NCBI GenBank assembly: GCA_964409245.1
Contig: CAYPCQ010000018.1
Location: forward strand, 27,320 to 91,319
From: CAIMWS01 sp964409245
GTDB lineage: Bacteria > Verrucomicrobiota > Verrucomicrobiia > Limisphaerales > UBA1319
Direction of reading: 5' to 3'
Length of the DNA: 64,000 nt
A program made the translations under genes and the position numbers. The stretch's first letter is position 1, and the number at the start of each line of letters is the position of its first letter. This document shows, one piece after another, positions 27,215-35,973 of the stretch. The notes beneath the pieces are model-generated. The model worked only from the letters and a program-made list of their open reading frames with translations, searched no databases and had not been told where the DNA came from.

Positions 27215-28567
27215 ATGAACAAAAACACCCAACTTCGGTCGCGCCGATCTTTCCTTTGCACCGCTGCCGCCAGCGCGGGATCGGCCGTTGTCTTCCCCAC
27301 CTTCCTTCCCCTGCGGGTGATTGGAGCACCTGGACAACCGGGCGCCAATGAGCGGGTAACTGTGGCCCACATCGGCGTGGGCGGCATGGGCGGCGGCCAT
27401 TTGGGATATATGCTGGCCAAACGTTCCCGGGGTGAAGTGAACATCGCGGCGGTGTGCGATGTGGATTCCAAACGCCGGGCCAGTGCTGCTCAATCGGTGG
27501 GCGGTAATGTTCAGGACTGCCTGGATTACCGCACCGTCCTGGACCGCAAGGACGTGGATGCCGTGGTAATTGCCACGCCGGACCACTGGCATGCCGTTCA
27601 AACCGTCCACGCGGCGGAAAGCGGCAAACATGTTTACGTGGAGAAACCAGCCTGCTGCACCGTCGAGGAAGGCAAAGCCATGGTGGCGGCGGGCCGGAAG
27701 CACAAGATTGCCATTCAAATCGGCTCCCAAGGCCGTTCCCAGCCGGAGGCATATAAGGCGCACCTGTATATCGCCAACGGCATGCTGGGGAAGGTCCGCA
27801 AAGTAACCTGCTGGCACTATGCCAGCCCGTCCGATGACCGGCCGGTGCCAGATTCCGCCCCGCCACCGGAATTGGACTGGGATCTCTGGCTGGGCCCCCT
27901 ACCCTGGCGTCCTTACAATAAGAAATACTGCCATGGCACGTTCCGCTGGCTCATGGAGTCGGGTGGCGGCCAGATCCGGGATCGCGGCGCGCATGTCATG
28001 AGTAATGCGCTGTATTTCATGAACGCGGATCAGACCGGCCCGGTATCCATCGAAGCCACCGGCACGGTGCCCACCAAAGGGTTATGGGACAGCGCCATCA
28101 CCATGAATGTGGTGTATGAATTCAAGAACCCTGATTGGACCCTGGTCTGGAGCCAGCCGGGAGAGAAGGTTCCTTATTTCGACGAGGAAAAACGCAAGAA
28201 TCTGGGGATCCGCGATGGTTACGGTGCGGTTTACCATGGTGACCAGGGTAAACTCGTCGTGTGGGTGGGCGACGGCCAAGTCTTCACTGAGACCAAGGCG
28301 CTTGAATTCAAGGTGCCTGCGGGCGGAGTGGAGGTTTACAAAAGCCCGGGTCATCATGAGGATTGGTTCCGCGGCATTAAAACCGGCCGGAAAACCATTA
28401 TGAACATCGAAGCGGGGGTGGCCACCGCCTTCCTGACGGTGCTGGGGAATTTATCGCTGCTGCTCGGCCGGAAATTGCATTGGGATCCCATCCGCCAGGA
28501 GATTATCGGTGATCCCCAAGCCAGCCGTTTGCTGTGCCGCCCGCAGCGCCACCCTTACTGCCTATAG
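27215..28567 (+). CDS. Tat-exported Gfo/Idh/MocA family oxidoreductase
   Basis: A 450-residue exported dehydrogenase. A twin-arginine signal (RSRRSFLCTAAASAGSAVVF) lies at residues 9-28. The Rossmann motif is VAHIGVGGMGGGHLGYML. PDHWHAVQ and the catalytic VEKPACCTVEEG follow. The later region RPVPDSAPPPELDWDLWLGP and GGGQIRDRGAHVMS are characteristic of the secreted planctomycetal/verrucomicrobial subgroup. It is distinct from the other Tat family member at 19.4 kb, which has an AKP motif. Genes downstream on the same strand (a HEAT protein and an HzsA-related cytochrome) are also exported, suggesting a shared extracytoplasmic role. Substrate unknown. Confidence 0.9.
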   Translation: MNKNTQLRSRRSFLCTAAASAGSAVVFPTFLPLRVIGAPGQPGANERVTVAHIGVGGMGGGHLGYMLAKRSRGEVNIAAVCDVDSKRRASAAQSVGGNVQDCLDYRTVLDRKDVDAVVIATPDHWHAVQTVHAAESGKHVYVEKPACCTVEEGKAMVAAGRKHKIAIQIGSQGRSQPEAYKAHLYIANGMLGKVRKVTCWHYASPSDDRPVPDSAPPPELDWDLWLGPLPWRPYNKKYCHGTFRWLMESGGGQIRDRGAHVMSNALYFMNADQTGPVSIEATGTVPTKGLWDSAITMNVVYEFKNPDWTLVWSQPGEKVPYFDEEKRKNLGIRDGYGAVYHGDQGKLVVWVGDGQVFTETKALEFKVPAGGVEVYKSPGHHEDWFRGIKTGRKTIMNIEAGVATAFLTVLGNLSLLLGRKLHWDPIRQEIIGDPQASRLLCRPQRHPYCL

Positions 28568-28604
28568 TCCAACGTCTTTAAACAATTTAATTAAACAAAA
28601 AATT

Positions 28605-29216
28605 ATGAACCAAAACACATCTCCAGTTGTAACCGCCGCCGCCACGCTGGCAGTCGGTGCCGCGTTAAATCAAGCACAAGCCGCCACAGTGAGCGATTTG
28701 GTGGAGCAGCTCAAGAGCAAGGACGACCAGGTGCGAGGCAAAGCCTGGCAGGCTGCGGGTCCCTGCGGGGCGCCCGCCGTCAAACCCCTGGCCGAATTAA
28801 TGCAGGATGCCGACATGGAAACCGCCCGCTCTGCCAAACGCGCCATTTACCAGATCATCCGCTACGCCGGACGGCCGGGAGCGGATGAGGAGGCCCGGGC
28901 GGTGGAAGCCGAATTGATTTCCGGGCTGCAAATCCCGAAACCCTCCATTCGCCGGGAAATCCTGTGGATGATTTCTGAAATTGGCGGAGACAATTCGGTA
29001 GAGCCGGTAGCGGCCCAGTTGAAGGATTTAGAGGTGCGCGAGGACGCCCGCTGTGCACTCCAGCGCATACCCGGCGCGAAATCACTTCGCGCCCTGAAAA
29101 CAGCTTTGACCGAGGTGCCTGAGGATTTCCGCTTCAACATAGCCGATTCTTTGCGCAAACGCGGCGAACCAATCACCGATTACCCCAGCAAAAAACTGGT
29201 TCCCACTAAATCTTGA
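28605..29216 (+). CDS. HEAT-repeat exported protein
   Basis: A 203-residue protein with a probable signal peptide (PVVTAAATLAVGAALNQAQA). Residues 30-200 contain four or so HEAT-like helical pairs, for example KDDQVRGKAWQAAGPCGAPA, ETARSAKRAIYQIIRYAG and EDARCALQRIPGAKSL. Such domains act as protein-binding scaffolds. The ATG at 28605 gives a proper signal peptide; the frame is open to 28509 inside the previous gene, but that part is low quality. It lies 37 bp after the Tat oxidoreductase stop and is probably cotranscribed. Confidence 0.75.
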   Translation: MNQNTSPVVTAAATLAVGAALNQAQAATVSDLVEQLKSKDDQVRGKAWQAAGPCGAPAVKPLAELMQDADMETARSAKRAIYQIIRYAGRPGADEEARAVEAELISGLQIPKPSIRREILWMISEIGGDNSVEPVAAQLKDLEVREDARCALQRIPGAKSLRALKTALTEVPEDFRFNIADSLRKRGEPITDYPSKKLVPTKS

Positions 29217-29348
29217 GGTTTCAATCTCGGCGTGGGTTTTCCGCGCCCAGCTTTATTCACCATGCGCCAGGCTGATTTCAGGCCCATATCCTGCCTGGCA
29301 CATGGTTTCTTCTTGTTTGTGAAAGTTCCGGAGCCAAAGTAAGGATCA

Positions 29349-32318
29349 ATGTTTGTGCAAACCAATCTAATCTCCAAAACTTGGCGATGTCTTCCCTGCC
29401 TGTGGTTCGGTTTGGGATTGAATTTTGTCGCCATTGCAGAACCATCCGCCACCAAGGTGGACACTCAAGTCCCCTGGCAATCCTATGTGGAATCCAATTG
29501 GCTGTCGGAGGAAGCCGTTTCCATCTCGCTGGCTCAGCGTCCGGCACTGACCCCCGCCGATGATGCGGCAGGCGGATGCGACGGAGTGGTCAATGGCACC
29601 TGGGGGTTTCATACCGGGTTCGCCGCCAATCCATGGTGGCAGGTGGACTTGGGCCAAACCACCTCCTTGGACCGCGTGATGATTTGGAACCGGCCCCAGG
29701 CGCCGGAGCGTTCAGCCCACCTCCAGGTTTTACTTTCGGAAGATGGCACCCATTGGCAGACGGCCTATCAGCATGATGGCGCCATTTTTCTTGGTTTCGG
29801 CGACCGCAAGCCCTTGACCATCCCCCTGCGCAATCAATCTGCCCACCTGGTCCGGATTCAATTGCCGGGCGAAAACCACCTTCATTTGGAGGAGGTGGAA
29901 GTGTACGGTTCTGCTAATCCCAAAAAGAACCTGGCGCTCAATCGGCCAGCCAGCCAGATCAGCTTGTCCCAATGGTCCCAGGACCACCACGCTCCAACTG
30001 AACCGGATTGGAACCAATCTGCCCGCAAGGTTCTCACTTATTGCCAGCACCGCGCCGGTGAATTGCGGGATGCAGGCGTGGACACCTCAAAAGAAATCCA
30101 GCAGCTCAAAGCCTTGGCGGCCAGGCTCGCACAAAGCCCGCCCACCTCCAATCACCCGGCCCGATACCTCGAAGCGCGGAGGATTCAACGCCACCTGGCT
30201 TTAGCCAATCCACTCCTCGATTTTGAAACCCTTTTGTTCACCAAGCGCATTCCATCCAGTTTTAACCACATGTCGGACCAGTATTACGGTTGGTGGTCCA
30301 AACCGGGTGGTGGCATTTACCTGTTGCGCAACTTCAAGGGGCAGGAAGCGCCAGTCGAGACCTGTATCACCACCTCGTTCCAGGCTGCTGGCAGTTTTTT
30401 GCGCCCCACCCTATCTTACGACTCGCAAAAGGTGCTCTTCGCCTGGTGCAAATATTATCCCAGCCTGGCGGGGGAACCCAACAAGCTGAACAAAGCCAAT
30501 GTGCCGGAGGATGCCTTTTATCACTTGTTCGAAATGAACCTCGACGGTTCCAACGTCCGCCGGCTGACCCAAGGCAAATACGACAATTTCGACGGCCGTT
30601 ACCTGCCGGATGGCCGGATCGTTTTCTTATCCACCCGCCGGGGCCAGTCCATGCAGGCTGGGCGCGACTCGGCGATTCAAACCCAGGCTCAAAGCGACCT
30701 GCCCGACATCTATGTCCGGTGCGGTGGCGGCCCCGAGCGGCCCGTGGCCGTTTACACCTTGCATACCATGGATGCCAGCGGCGGCAACTTGTGCGCTATT
30801 TCACCATTCGAGATGTTCGAGTGGACCCCGGAAATCGCCCAGGATGGCTCGATAATTTATTCCCGGTGGGATTACATTGACCGGGATAACATGCCCTACA
30901 TGGGCTTGTGGGCCACCGGGCCGGATGGAGCCAATCCCCGGCTGGTTTATAAAAATTACACCAAAGCGCCGCATTGTGTTTTTGAAGCCAAACCGATCCC
31001 CAATTCCCACAAGCTGGTATTCACCGCTTCCGCGCACCATTCCCAAACCATGGGCAGTTTGGTGCTGCTGGATCCCAGCGCCGGCAATGAAGGAGCCGCT
31101 CCCATCACCCGTTTGACCCCGGAGATCCCCTTTCCGGAAATCGAGGAATGGCCCAAAACTTATTATACCAGCCCGTGGCCCCTTTCCGAGCGTTTCCACT
31201 TGGTGGCTTGGGGCAGCGAGGGCGCAGCTGTCGCTGGTCCGGCAGGCTGGGATCGCTGGCACGCGGTCCAGCGTCCCGCTAATGGCATGTCACTTTATCT
31301 CCTCGACGCGGCTGGCAATCGGGAATTGCTCACTGCCGATCTCCAGTTTTCATGCACCGATCCCATGCCGGTGCGGTCCCGTCCCCTGCCCCCGGCAATG
31401 GCCAGCCCGGTCCACTGGGATCAAAACAAGGAAGGCCGTTTTCTGTTGTCGGATGTTTACCAGGGTCTCAAAACGGTGCGCCGCGGTGACATCAAGGCTT
31501 TGCGCCTGATCGCCATCCCCCCCAAAACTCATCCCACCATGAATGCTCCCAACCTGGGTTTGACCGCCGATGATCCCGGGAAATGCGTCCTGGGCACCGT
31601 TCCGGTTGAGGCAGATGGCTCGGCTTATTTCCGCGCCCCGGCGGGCGTGATTTTATTTTTCCAAGCCCTTGATGCCCGGGGTATCGCCCTGCAAACCATG
31701 CGCTCCGTCGCCCATGTTCAACCCGGCCAGACCGTCGGTTGCATTGGCTGCCACGAAAACCGGGCCTATGCCCCTCCGCAAAAGCCGCTCCTGGCCATGG
31801 CTCGAGCCCCTTCCCGCATCGAAATCGGCCCTTCCGGATCATGGCCATTTCGCTTTGACCAATTGGTCCAACCGGTGCTGGATCAGTCGTGCGTTTCCTG
31901 CCATAATCCTGGTAGTGCTGATAAATTAGCCGCCAAATTTGATCTCCGCCCGGTCAAAGCCTACGAAACGCTCGTCCGCTTTGGCAAAACGAGTCTTTCC
32001 TCCCAAGTGTTGGCGGGCTATCGCCGTGGTTACTCGATCGAGCGGGATGGCATCGCCGATCGCAGCGAATTGTTGACTGTGTTGAACAATCCCCAAGGCC
32101 ACCATGGTCTCCAGCTTGGCCCCGATGCCATGGAACGGATCATTGTCTGGATGGATGCCTATGCCCAGCGCCTCGGTTCGTTCAGCGCCGACCAGGAGCA
32201 AAGAATGATTCAACTCCGCCTGGCTAACCGTGATCTTTTCTTGGATCGCACGCTGGAGACAAAAAATCCCAGCCGCCATACTCCGTTGGCCGCCAACGCG
32301 ATTCCGGGACTGCCCTGA
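29349..32318 (+). CDS. HzsA-related dihaem protein with discoidin and beta-propeller regions
   Basis: A 989-residue exported protein. A signal segment is seen near residues 12-32. Residues about 60-195 read as an F5/8-type C (discoidin) carbohydrate-binding domain (GTWGFHTGFAANPWWQVDLG). From about 370 a TolB-like propeller follows (LDGSNVRRLTQGKYDNFDG, LPDGRIVFLSTRRG). Two c-type haem motifs, CIGCH at 798-802 and CVSCH at 848-852, lie in the C-terminal cytochrome part, as in proteins annotated HzsA-related after the hydrazine synthase alpha subunit. Hydrazine synthesis is not implied; anammox partners are absent. Likely periplasmic or surface electron-transfer protein that binds a glycan. 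Confidence 0.8.
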   Translation: MFVQTNLISKTWRCLPCLWFGLGLNFVAIAEPSATKVDTQVPWQSYVESNWLSEEAVSISLAQRPALTPADDAAGGCDGVVNGTWGFHTGFAANPWWQVDLGQTTSLDRVMIWNRPQAPERSAHLQVLLSEDGTHWQTAYQHDGAIFLGFGDRKPLTIPLRNQSAHLVRIQLPGENHLHLEEVEVYGSANPKKNLALNRPASQISLSQWSQDHHAPTEPDWNQSARKVLTYCQHRAGELRDAGVDTSKEIQQLKALAARLAQSPPTSNHPARYLEARRIQRHLALANPLLDFETLLFTKRIPSSFNHMSDQYYGWWSKPGGGIYLLRNFKGQEAPVETCITTSFQAAGSFLRPTLSYDSQKVLFAWCKYYPSLAGEPNKLNKANVPEDAFYHLFEMNLDGSNVRRLTQGKYDNFDGRYLPDGRIVFLSTRRGQSMQAGRDSAIQTQAQSDLPDIYVRCGGGPERPVAVYTLHTMDASGGNLCAISPFEMFEWTPEIAQDGSIIYSRWDYIDRDNMPYMGLWATGPDGANPRLVYKNYTKAPHCVFEAKPIPNSHKLVFTASAHHSQTMGSLVLLDPSAGNEGAAPITRLTPEIPFPEIEEWPKTYYTSPWPLSERFHLVAWGSEGAAVAGPAGWDRWHAVQRPANGMSLYLLDAAGNRELLTADLQFSCTDPMPVRSRPLPPAMASPVHWDQNKEGRFLLSDVYQGLKTVRRGDIKALRLIAIPPKTHPTMNAPNLGLTADDPGKCVLGTVPVEADGSAYFRAPAGVILFFQALDARGIALQTMRSVAHVQPGQTVGCIGCHENRAYAPPQKPLLAMARAPSRIEIGPSGSWPFRFDQLVQPVLDQSCVSCHNPGSADKLAAKFDLRPVKAYETLVRFGKTSLSSQVLAGYRRGYSIERDGIADRSELLTVLNNPQGHHGLQLGPDAMERIIVWMDAYAQRLGSFSADQEQRMIQLRLANRDLFLDRTLETKNPSRHTPLAANAIPGLP

Positions 32319-32353
32319 TCCCCGCAGTTCAGAGGGGATTCCATGGCGGACAC

Positions 32354-32376
32354 ACTGGAGCTTTATTGGCTCCAGT
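32354..32376 (+). terminator. hairpin after the HzsA-related gene
   Basis: A perfect 8-bp stem ACTGGAGC / GCTCCAGT with a 7-nt loop, 36 bp after the stop at 32318. It is preceded by a second small hairpin ATCCCC / GGGGAT at 32318-32339. No strong T-run follows, so termination is possible but not certain. Confidence 0.4.
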
Positions 32377-32488
32377 TGCGTTATCCATGTGCTTTGAACG
32401 GCACCGGGCGGAGGCGTTGAAAACCAGTCAGCAACGAACCCGTATCCCCTGGCAGATCGCAGTGATCTAACATCCCTAAAGGCTGCGT

Positions 32489-32520
32489 AAAACAAAACCA
32501 GGTGAGCCGGCCCGACCTGG
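32489..32520 (-). terminator. Rho-independent terminator of infC
   Basis: Read on the minus strand, the stem CCAGGT (32520-32515) pairs with ACCTGG (32503-32498) around a GC-rich loop and is followed by TTTTGTTTT. It begins about 15 bp after the infC stop codon and has the full form of an intrinsic terminator, which shows that infC is not followed by rpmI-rplT here. Confidence 0.75.
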
Positions 32521-32535
32521 TTGATTAATCACAGC

Positions 32536-33258
32536 TTAGGTTTGGTTGACGCGACTGCCATTGAGCTGCGCAGACGGATTGTTGGAAAAATTCCCATTTC
32601 CCGGTGCTGATGATGTATCATCCGGTTCGTCATTCTCATCCGTGGACTCCTCTCCCCGGTCTGACTCATGAGCTGTGCTTGGGGAGGGATTGGGATTCTT
32701 CGCCCGCTTATTGCGCGGCAGCGGACTCAACATCACGTTGATCCCCCTGCCAATCAACTTGGGCGGAGCATCGGGGTGGGCAAAAGGAGCCACCTCTTTG
32801 ACGAATTTCTCCACGGTTTGAAATCCGTATTGCTGGTGCGCCATTTCCCGGCCTCGAAAACGCAGGGTCACTTTGACCTTCATTTCCTCGCAAAGGAAAT
32901 CGATCGCATGACTCAGCTTTACGGTAAAATCATGGGGATCAATGGTTGGGCTGAGTTGGACTTCCTTTACCTTGTTGGCGTGTTGGTGCTTGCGGGATTC
33001 CTTGTCCTTCTTGGACAACTCATACCGGTATTTCCCGTAATCCACCAATCGGCAGACAGGAGGCGTGGCATTCGGGGCGATTTCCACCAAGTCCACCCCC
33101 AGATTGCGCGCCATCGCCAGCGCCTCGTTGACCGGGAGAACTCCCAACTGGTTTCCTTCCGGGCCAATCACCCGTACCTCACGCGCACGGATCTTGTTAT
33201 TTACCCGAACTTGTTGTGTGGAAGGAAATGACCGTTTTGAAGGAGGAGGCTGACTCAA
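32536..33258 (-). CDS. infC: translation initiation factor IF-3
   Basis: A 240-residue IF-3, which binds the 30S subunit, checks the start codon and prevents premature 70S formation. The N-terminal domain is RVNNKIRAREVRVIGPEGNQ to DYGKYRYE; the C-terminal domain is KVKEVQLSPTIDPHDFTVK to GRGINVMLSPLP. A non-conserved acidic, Asn/Ser/Glu-rich tail of about 60 residues follows. The start is TTG at 33258 with GGGAGG six bases upstream and an in-frame TGA just before it, so no upstream ATG is possible. A rare start codon fits the known IF-3 autoregulation (E. coli uses AUU). rpmI and rplT are absent downstream and a terminator follows the stop. Confidence 0.95.
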   Translation of the reverse strand: MSQPPPSKRSFPSTQQVRVNNKIRAREVRVIGPEGNQLGVLPVNEALAMARNLGVDLVEIAPNATPPVCRLVDYGKYRYELSKKDKESRKHQHANKVKEVQLSPTIDPHDFTVKLSHAIDFLCEEMKVKVTLRFRGREMAHQQYGFQTVEKFVKEVAPFAHPDAPPKLIGRGINVMLSPLPRNKRAKNPNPSPSTAHESDRGEESTDENDEPDDTSSAPGNGNFSNNPSAQLNGSRVNQT

Positions 33259-33547
33259 AGGATGCCTCCCTTTTGAGGTTCATTCATGCATCTCATGCAT
33301 CTATAAATTGATTCTATCACTGATTAGCTACCGATTTTTGAGCAATATATTGCCCGCACCGGATTGCTGCAAGCAAATTATTTTTAAACACCGAAACAGG
33401 CCCTGCCACGGCCCACAAAAACGGCTCGGTGAAGCTTGACGTCCCCATGATCTGATTTCAAGATGCTGGCGGTGTGCTTCAAGAAATGAGCCCATGATCG
33501 TTCAATTTTTGATCCCATAAATGAGGAATAGGAGGAACCATCGGTAA

Positions 33548-34657
33548 ATGGCGCGACAAAAACCAAAATTGATTTCAACCTCCGGCCATTTGGCGGATTC
33601 GGATGGCCACCTGCCCTATCGTGAACCTCCACCACCGCCAGCCAGTGACCAGCCAACGGCCTTGAAGCCTCCTTTGGCCAAGCCGTTTCCCCGTTTCCCC
33701 AACAGGCTTTGCTTATTCCTCCTCTGGATGCTGATCCTTGCGGCGGTTGATTCTGAAGCCAAGGCCTCCGAAGCCACCGGTAAAAACCTGGAAACCATTT
33801 CTCTTGGCCCATCCTCCAAGGAAGCGGTTTCCGCCGTTCGCCAGTTGCTGCGTAAACCGACCCGGATTATTTTGGCCCTCCGATTGAACGGCACCAATCT
33901 TTTAGACACCCTCAACCTGGTTGCCGTTCTGGGAGCCTCCAGGGATTCCCGAGCCGCAGCTCTTCTTCAGCCGCTGATCCTGGATTCCGCCCGCGAGCCT
34001 GTGTTGCGGAAACAGGTTATTAAAGCCCTGGCCAAAACCTCAACTGGCGCCCGCATGATTCTGGAGTCAGCCAATGATGGAGATTGGCCGGCGGACTTGA
34101 ACTTGGTGGCGGCGATGGAACTGGCCGATTCCCGGTCGTCACGGATCAGACAATGGGCTGAAGCCATTCTCCCTTACCCCTATGGCGCTCAAGGCGAGCC
34201 GATCCTGGGTTGGAACCGGCTGGCCAAGTTCAAGCCGGATCCCGGGAATGGCTGGCTGGTTTTCCAGCGGCCCGAATCAGGCTGCCTGAAATGCCACCAA
34301 ATGAATGGCCAAGGCCGCAATGTAGGTCCCGACCTGAACGAGGTCGGGCGCCGCCTGGATCGGGAAGGCCTGCTGGAGGCAATCCTGGCGCCCAGCGCCA
34401 GCGTAGCCTTTGGCTACGAGGCCTGCCTCATTCAACTGAATTCCGGGGAGGAGTTTTATGGGTTGATTGCCCATGAAACGCCCACCGCCCTGATCGGCAA
34501 AGACACCATCGGCCGGCTGATTACCCTGGCCAAAACGGATATATTCGAAAACCGCACGCTGAAAACATCCCTCATGCCATCCGACTTGCAGATCACCATG
34601 ACGGCACAGGAATTGGTGGATTTGCTGGCTTTCCTGGCCCGCCCGCAACAGCATTGA
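33548..34657 (+). CDS. exported c-type cytochrome (PVC-type haem-binding region)
   Basis: Up to 369 residues. A hydrophobic segment at about 55-75 (LCLFLLWMLILAAVDSEAKA) is the likely signal peptide, so the first part may be untranslated or the start may lie later. Residues 95-215 look like HEAT-type helices. The C-terminal 130 residues are the verrucomicrobial/planctomycetal haem domain: CLKCH at 246-250, NVGPDLNEVG with the region before the axial ligand, and SLMPSDL near the end supplying the Met ligand. This domain usually ends large membrane-bound dehydrogenase proteins; here it is a short stand-alone form. It diverges from infC; the 289-bp gap contains a CATGCATCT tandem pair near 33285 but no other signal. 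Confidence 0.75.
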   Translation: MARQKPKLISTSGHLADSDGHLPYREPPPPPASDQPTALKPPLAKPFPRFPNRLCLFLLWMLILAAVDSEAKASEATGKNLETISLGPSSKEAVSAVRQLLRKPTRIILALRLNGTNLLDTLNLVAVLGASRDSRAAALLQPLILDSAREPVLRKQVIKALAKTSTGARMILESANDGDWPADLNLVAAMELADSRSSRIRQWAEAILPYPYGAQGEPILGWNRLAKFKPDPGNGWLVFQRPESGCLKCHQMNGQGRNVGPDLNEVGRRLDREGLLEAILAPSASVAFGYEACLIQLNSGEEFYGLIAHETPTALIGKDTIGRLITLAKTDIFENRTLKTSLMPSDLQITMTAQELVDLLAFLARPQQH

Positions 34658-34789
34658 TGACTTTCCGGTTCGGTCATCGTTTCACTTCCACGGCAATGAT
34701 CGGCCTTAGCCTCCTCCCGGTGAGGCCATGGGTATTTGAATAATTATTGACTGAATTGCATGAAACTGCGAAATCGAAGTTCGTAGAAC

Positions 34790-35932
34790 ATGAAAGCCAT
34801 GTATCGATGTTGGGCGGAAGTTGATCTGAGCGCTTTGCGGGAAAACCTGGCTTGGATTCGCAACCAGGTTGGCCCGCAGGTTAAAATCATGACGGTGGTC
34901 AAAGCGGACGCTTACGGCCACGGCTTGAAGCAGATCGCTGCTTTGCTGATGCAAAGCGGCACGGACATTTTCGGGGTGGCCAATCTGACCGAGGCCCGCA
35001 GCATCCGCGCCGTAGGCAAAGGCTGGCCAATCCTGCTGCTGGGCGCCTGCCTGCCTGAGGAAATGGAAGGGGTTGTCCGTGACGATGTCATGCCCACCAT
35101 CAGCACCCTTGAGGAGGCGGACCAATTCACCGTCCTGGCCGACCACCATAACAAAACAATCCAAGTCCAAATCAAGGTGGACACTGGCATGGGGCGTTTG
35201 GGTGTCGAGGCCGAATTGGCCATGGATTTAATCCGCCACGTCCGCAGCCTCCCGGGTTTGGAATTAGCCGGGCTTTACACTCATTACGCCGCCGTGGAGG
35301 ACGATCCGGATTATTCCCAGGAACAGGCCGGGCGCTTTAACAAACTGGTCGGGCAACTGCAAATTGCGGGCATATCCATCCCCCTGATCCATGCCAATAA
35401 CAGTGGCGGGCTGCTGCACGAACCCGGCACCCTTTACAACCTCATCCGCCCCGGCTTGCTGGTTTACGGGGTCGTTCCCACCGGCCAGCGGCCCATGGGA
35501 TCCAACCTGAAATACCAGGTCCGCCCCGCCTTGTCCTGGAAGTGCCGGGTCGGTTTTGTGAAAGAAATCCCGGCCGGAAAATCCTTAAGCTACGGACGGA
35601 CTTTTGTGTCGCCCGCCCCCATGCGGGTGGCCACGTTGACCGCTGGTTATGGGGATGGCTACCTGCGCGCCGGCAGCAATCGCGCCCAAGTGCTGATCCG
35701 CGCCCGCCGCCTCCCGGTATTGGGACGCATCACAATGGATCAAATGCTGGTGGATATCACCACCCTGCCCGAAGTGAAAACCGGCGATGAAGCCGTGTTT
35801 ATTGGCCGCCAGGATCATGCCGAAATTACCGTGAACGAAGTCGCGGATTGGATGGGCACCATCCCGTGGGAAGTGTTCACCAACATTACTTACCGGGTGC
35901 CGCGCATCTATCGCGGCGGCCAGGCATCGTAG
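34790..35932 (+). CDS. alr: alanine racemase
   Basis: A 380-residue PLP-dependent alanine racemase making D-alanine for peptidoglycan. The PLP lysine is Lys38 in VVKADAYGHG and the catalytic tyrosine is Tyr268 in LSYGRTF; the N-terminal TIM barrel also shows KVDTGMGRLGV and YTHYAAVEDD. The C-terminal beta domain has LPVLGRITMDQMLVDIT. Length and order are standard. Two ATGs at 34790 and 34799 are possible starts. It is flanked by unrelated genes and converges, 41 bp apart, with the giant lipoprotein gene. Confidence 0.96.
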   Translation: MKAMYRCWAEVDLSALRENLAWIRNQVGPQVKIMTVVKADAYGHGLKQIAALLMQSGTDIFGVANLTEARSIRAVGKGWPILLLGACLPEEMEGVVRDDVMPTISTLEEADQFTVLADHHNKTIQVQIKVDTGMGRLGVEAELAMDLIRHVRSLPGLELAGLYTHYAAVEDDPDYSQEQAGRFNKLVGQLQIAGISIPLIHANNSGGLLHEPGTLYNLIRPGLLVYGVVPTGQRPMGSNLKYQVRPALSWKCRVGFVKEIPAGKSLSYGRTFVSPAPMRVATLTAGYGDGYLRAGSNRAQVLIRARRLPVLGRITMDQMLVDITTLPEVKTGDEAVFIGRQDHAEITVNEVADWMGTIPWEVFTNITYRVPRIYRGGQAS

Positions 35933-35973
35933 CTTTGGCGCCATCACGGCCCTGGATAAGCAATCAGGCAGAA

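Noticed and set aside
26682..27866. 394-residue open frame on the minus strand
   Set aside because: Overlaps gspF and the Tat oxidoreductase; composition is Pro/Arg/Cys-rich shadow text.
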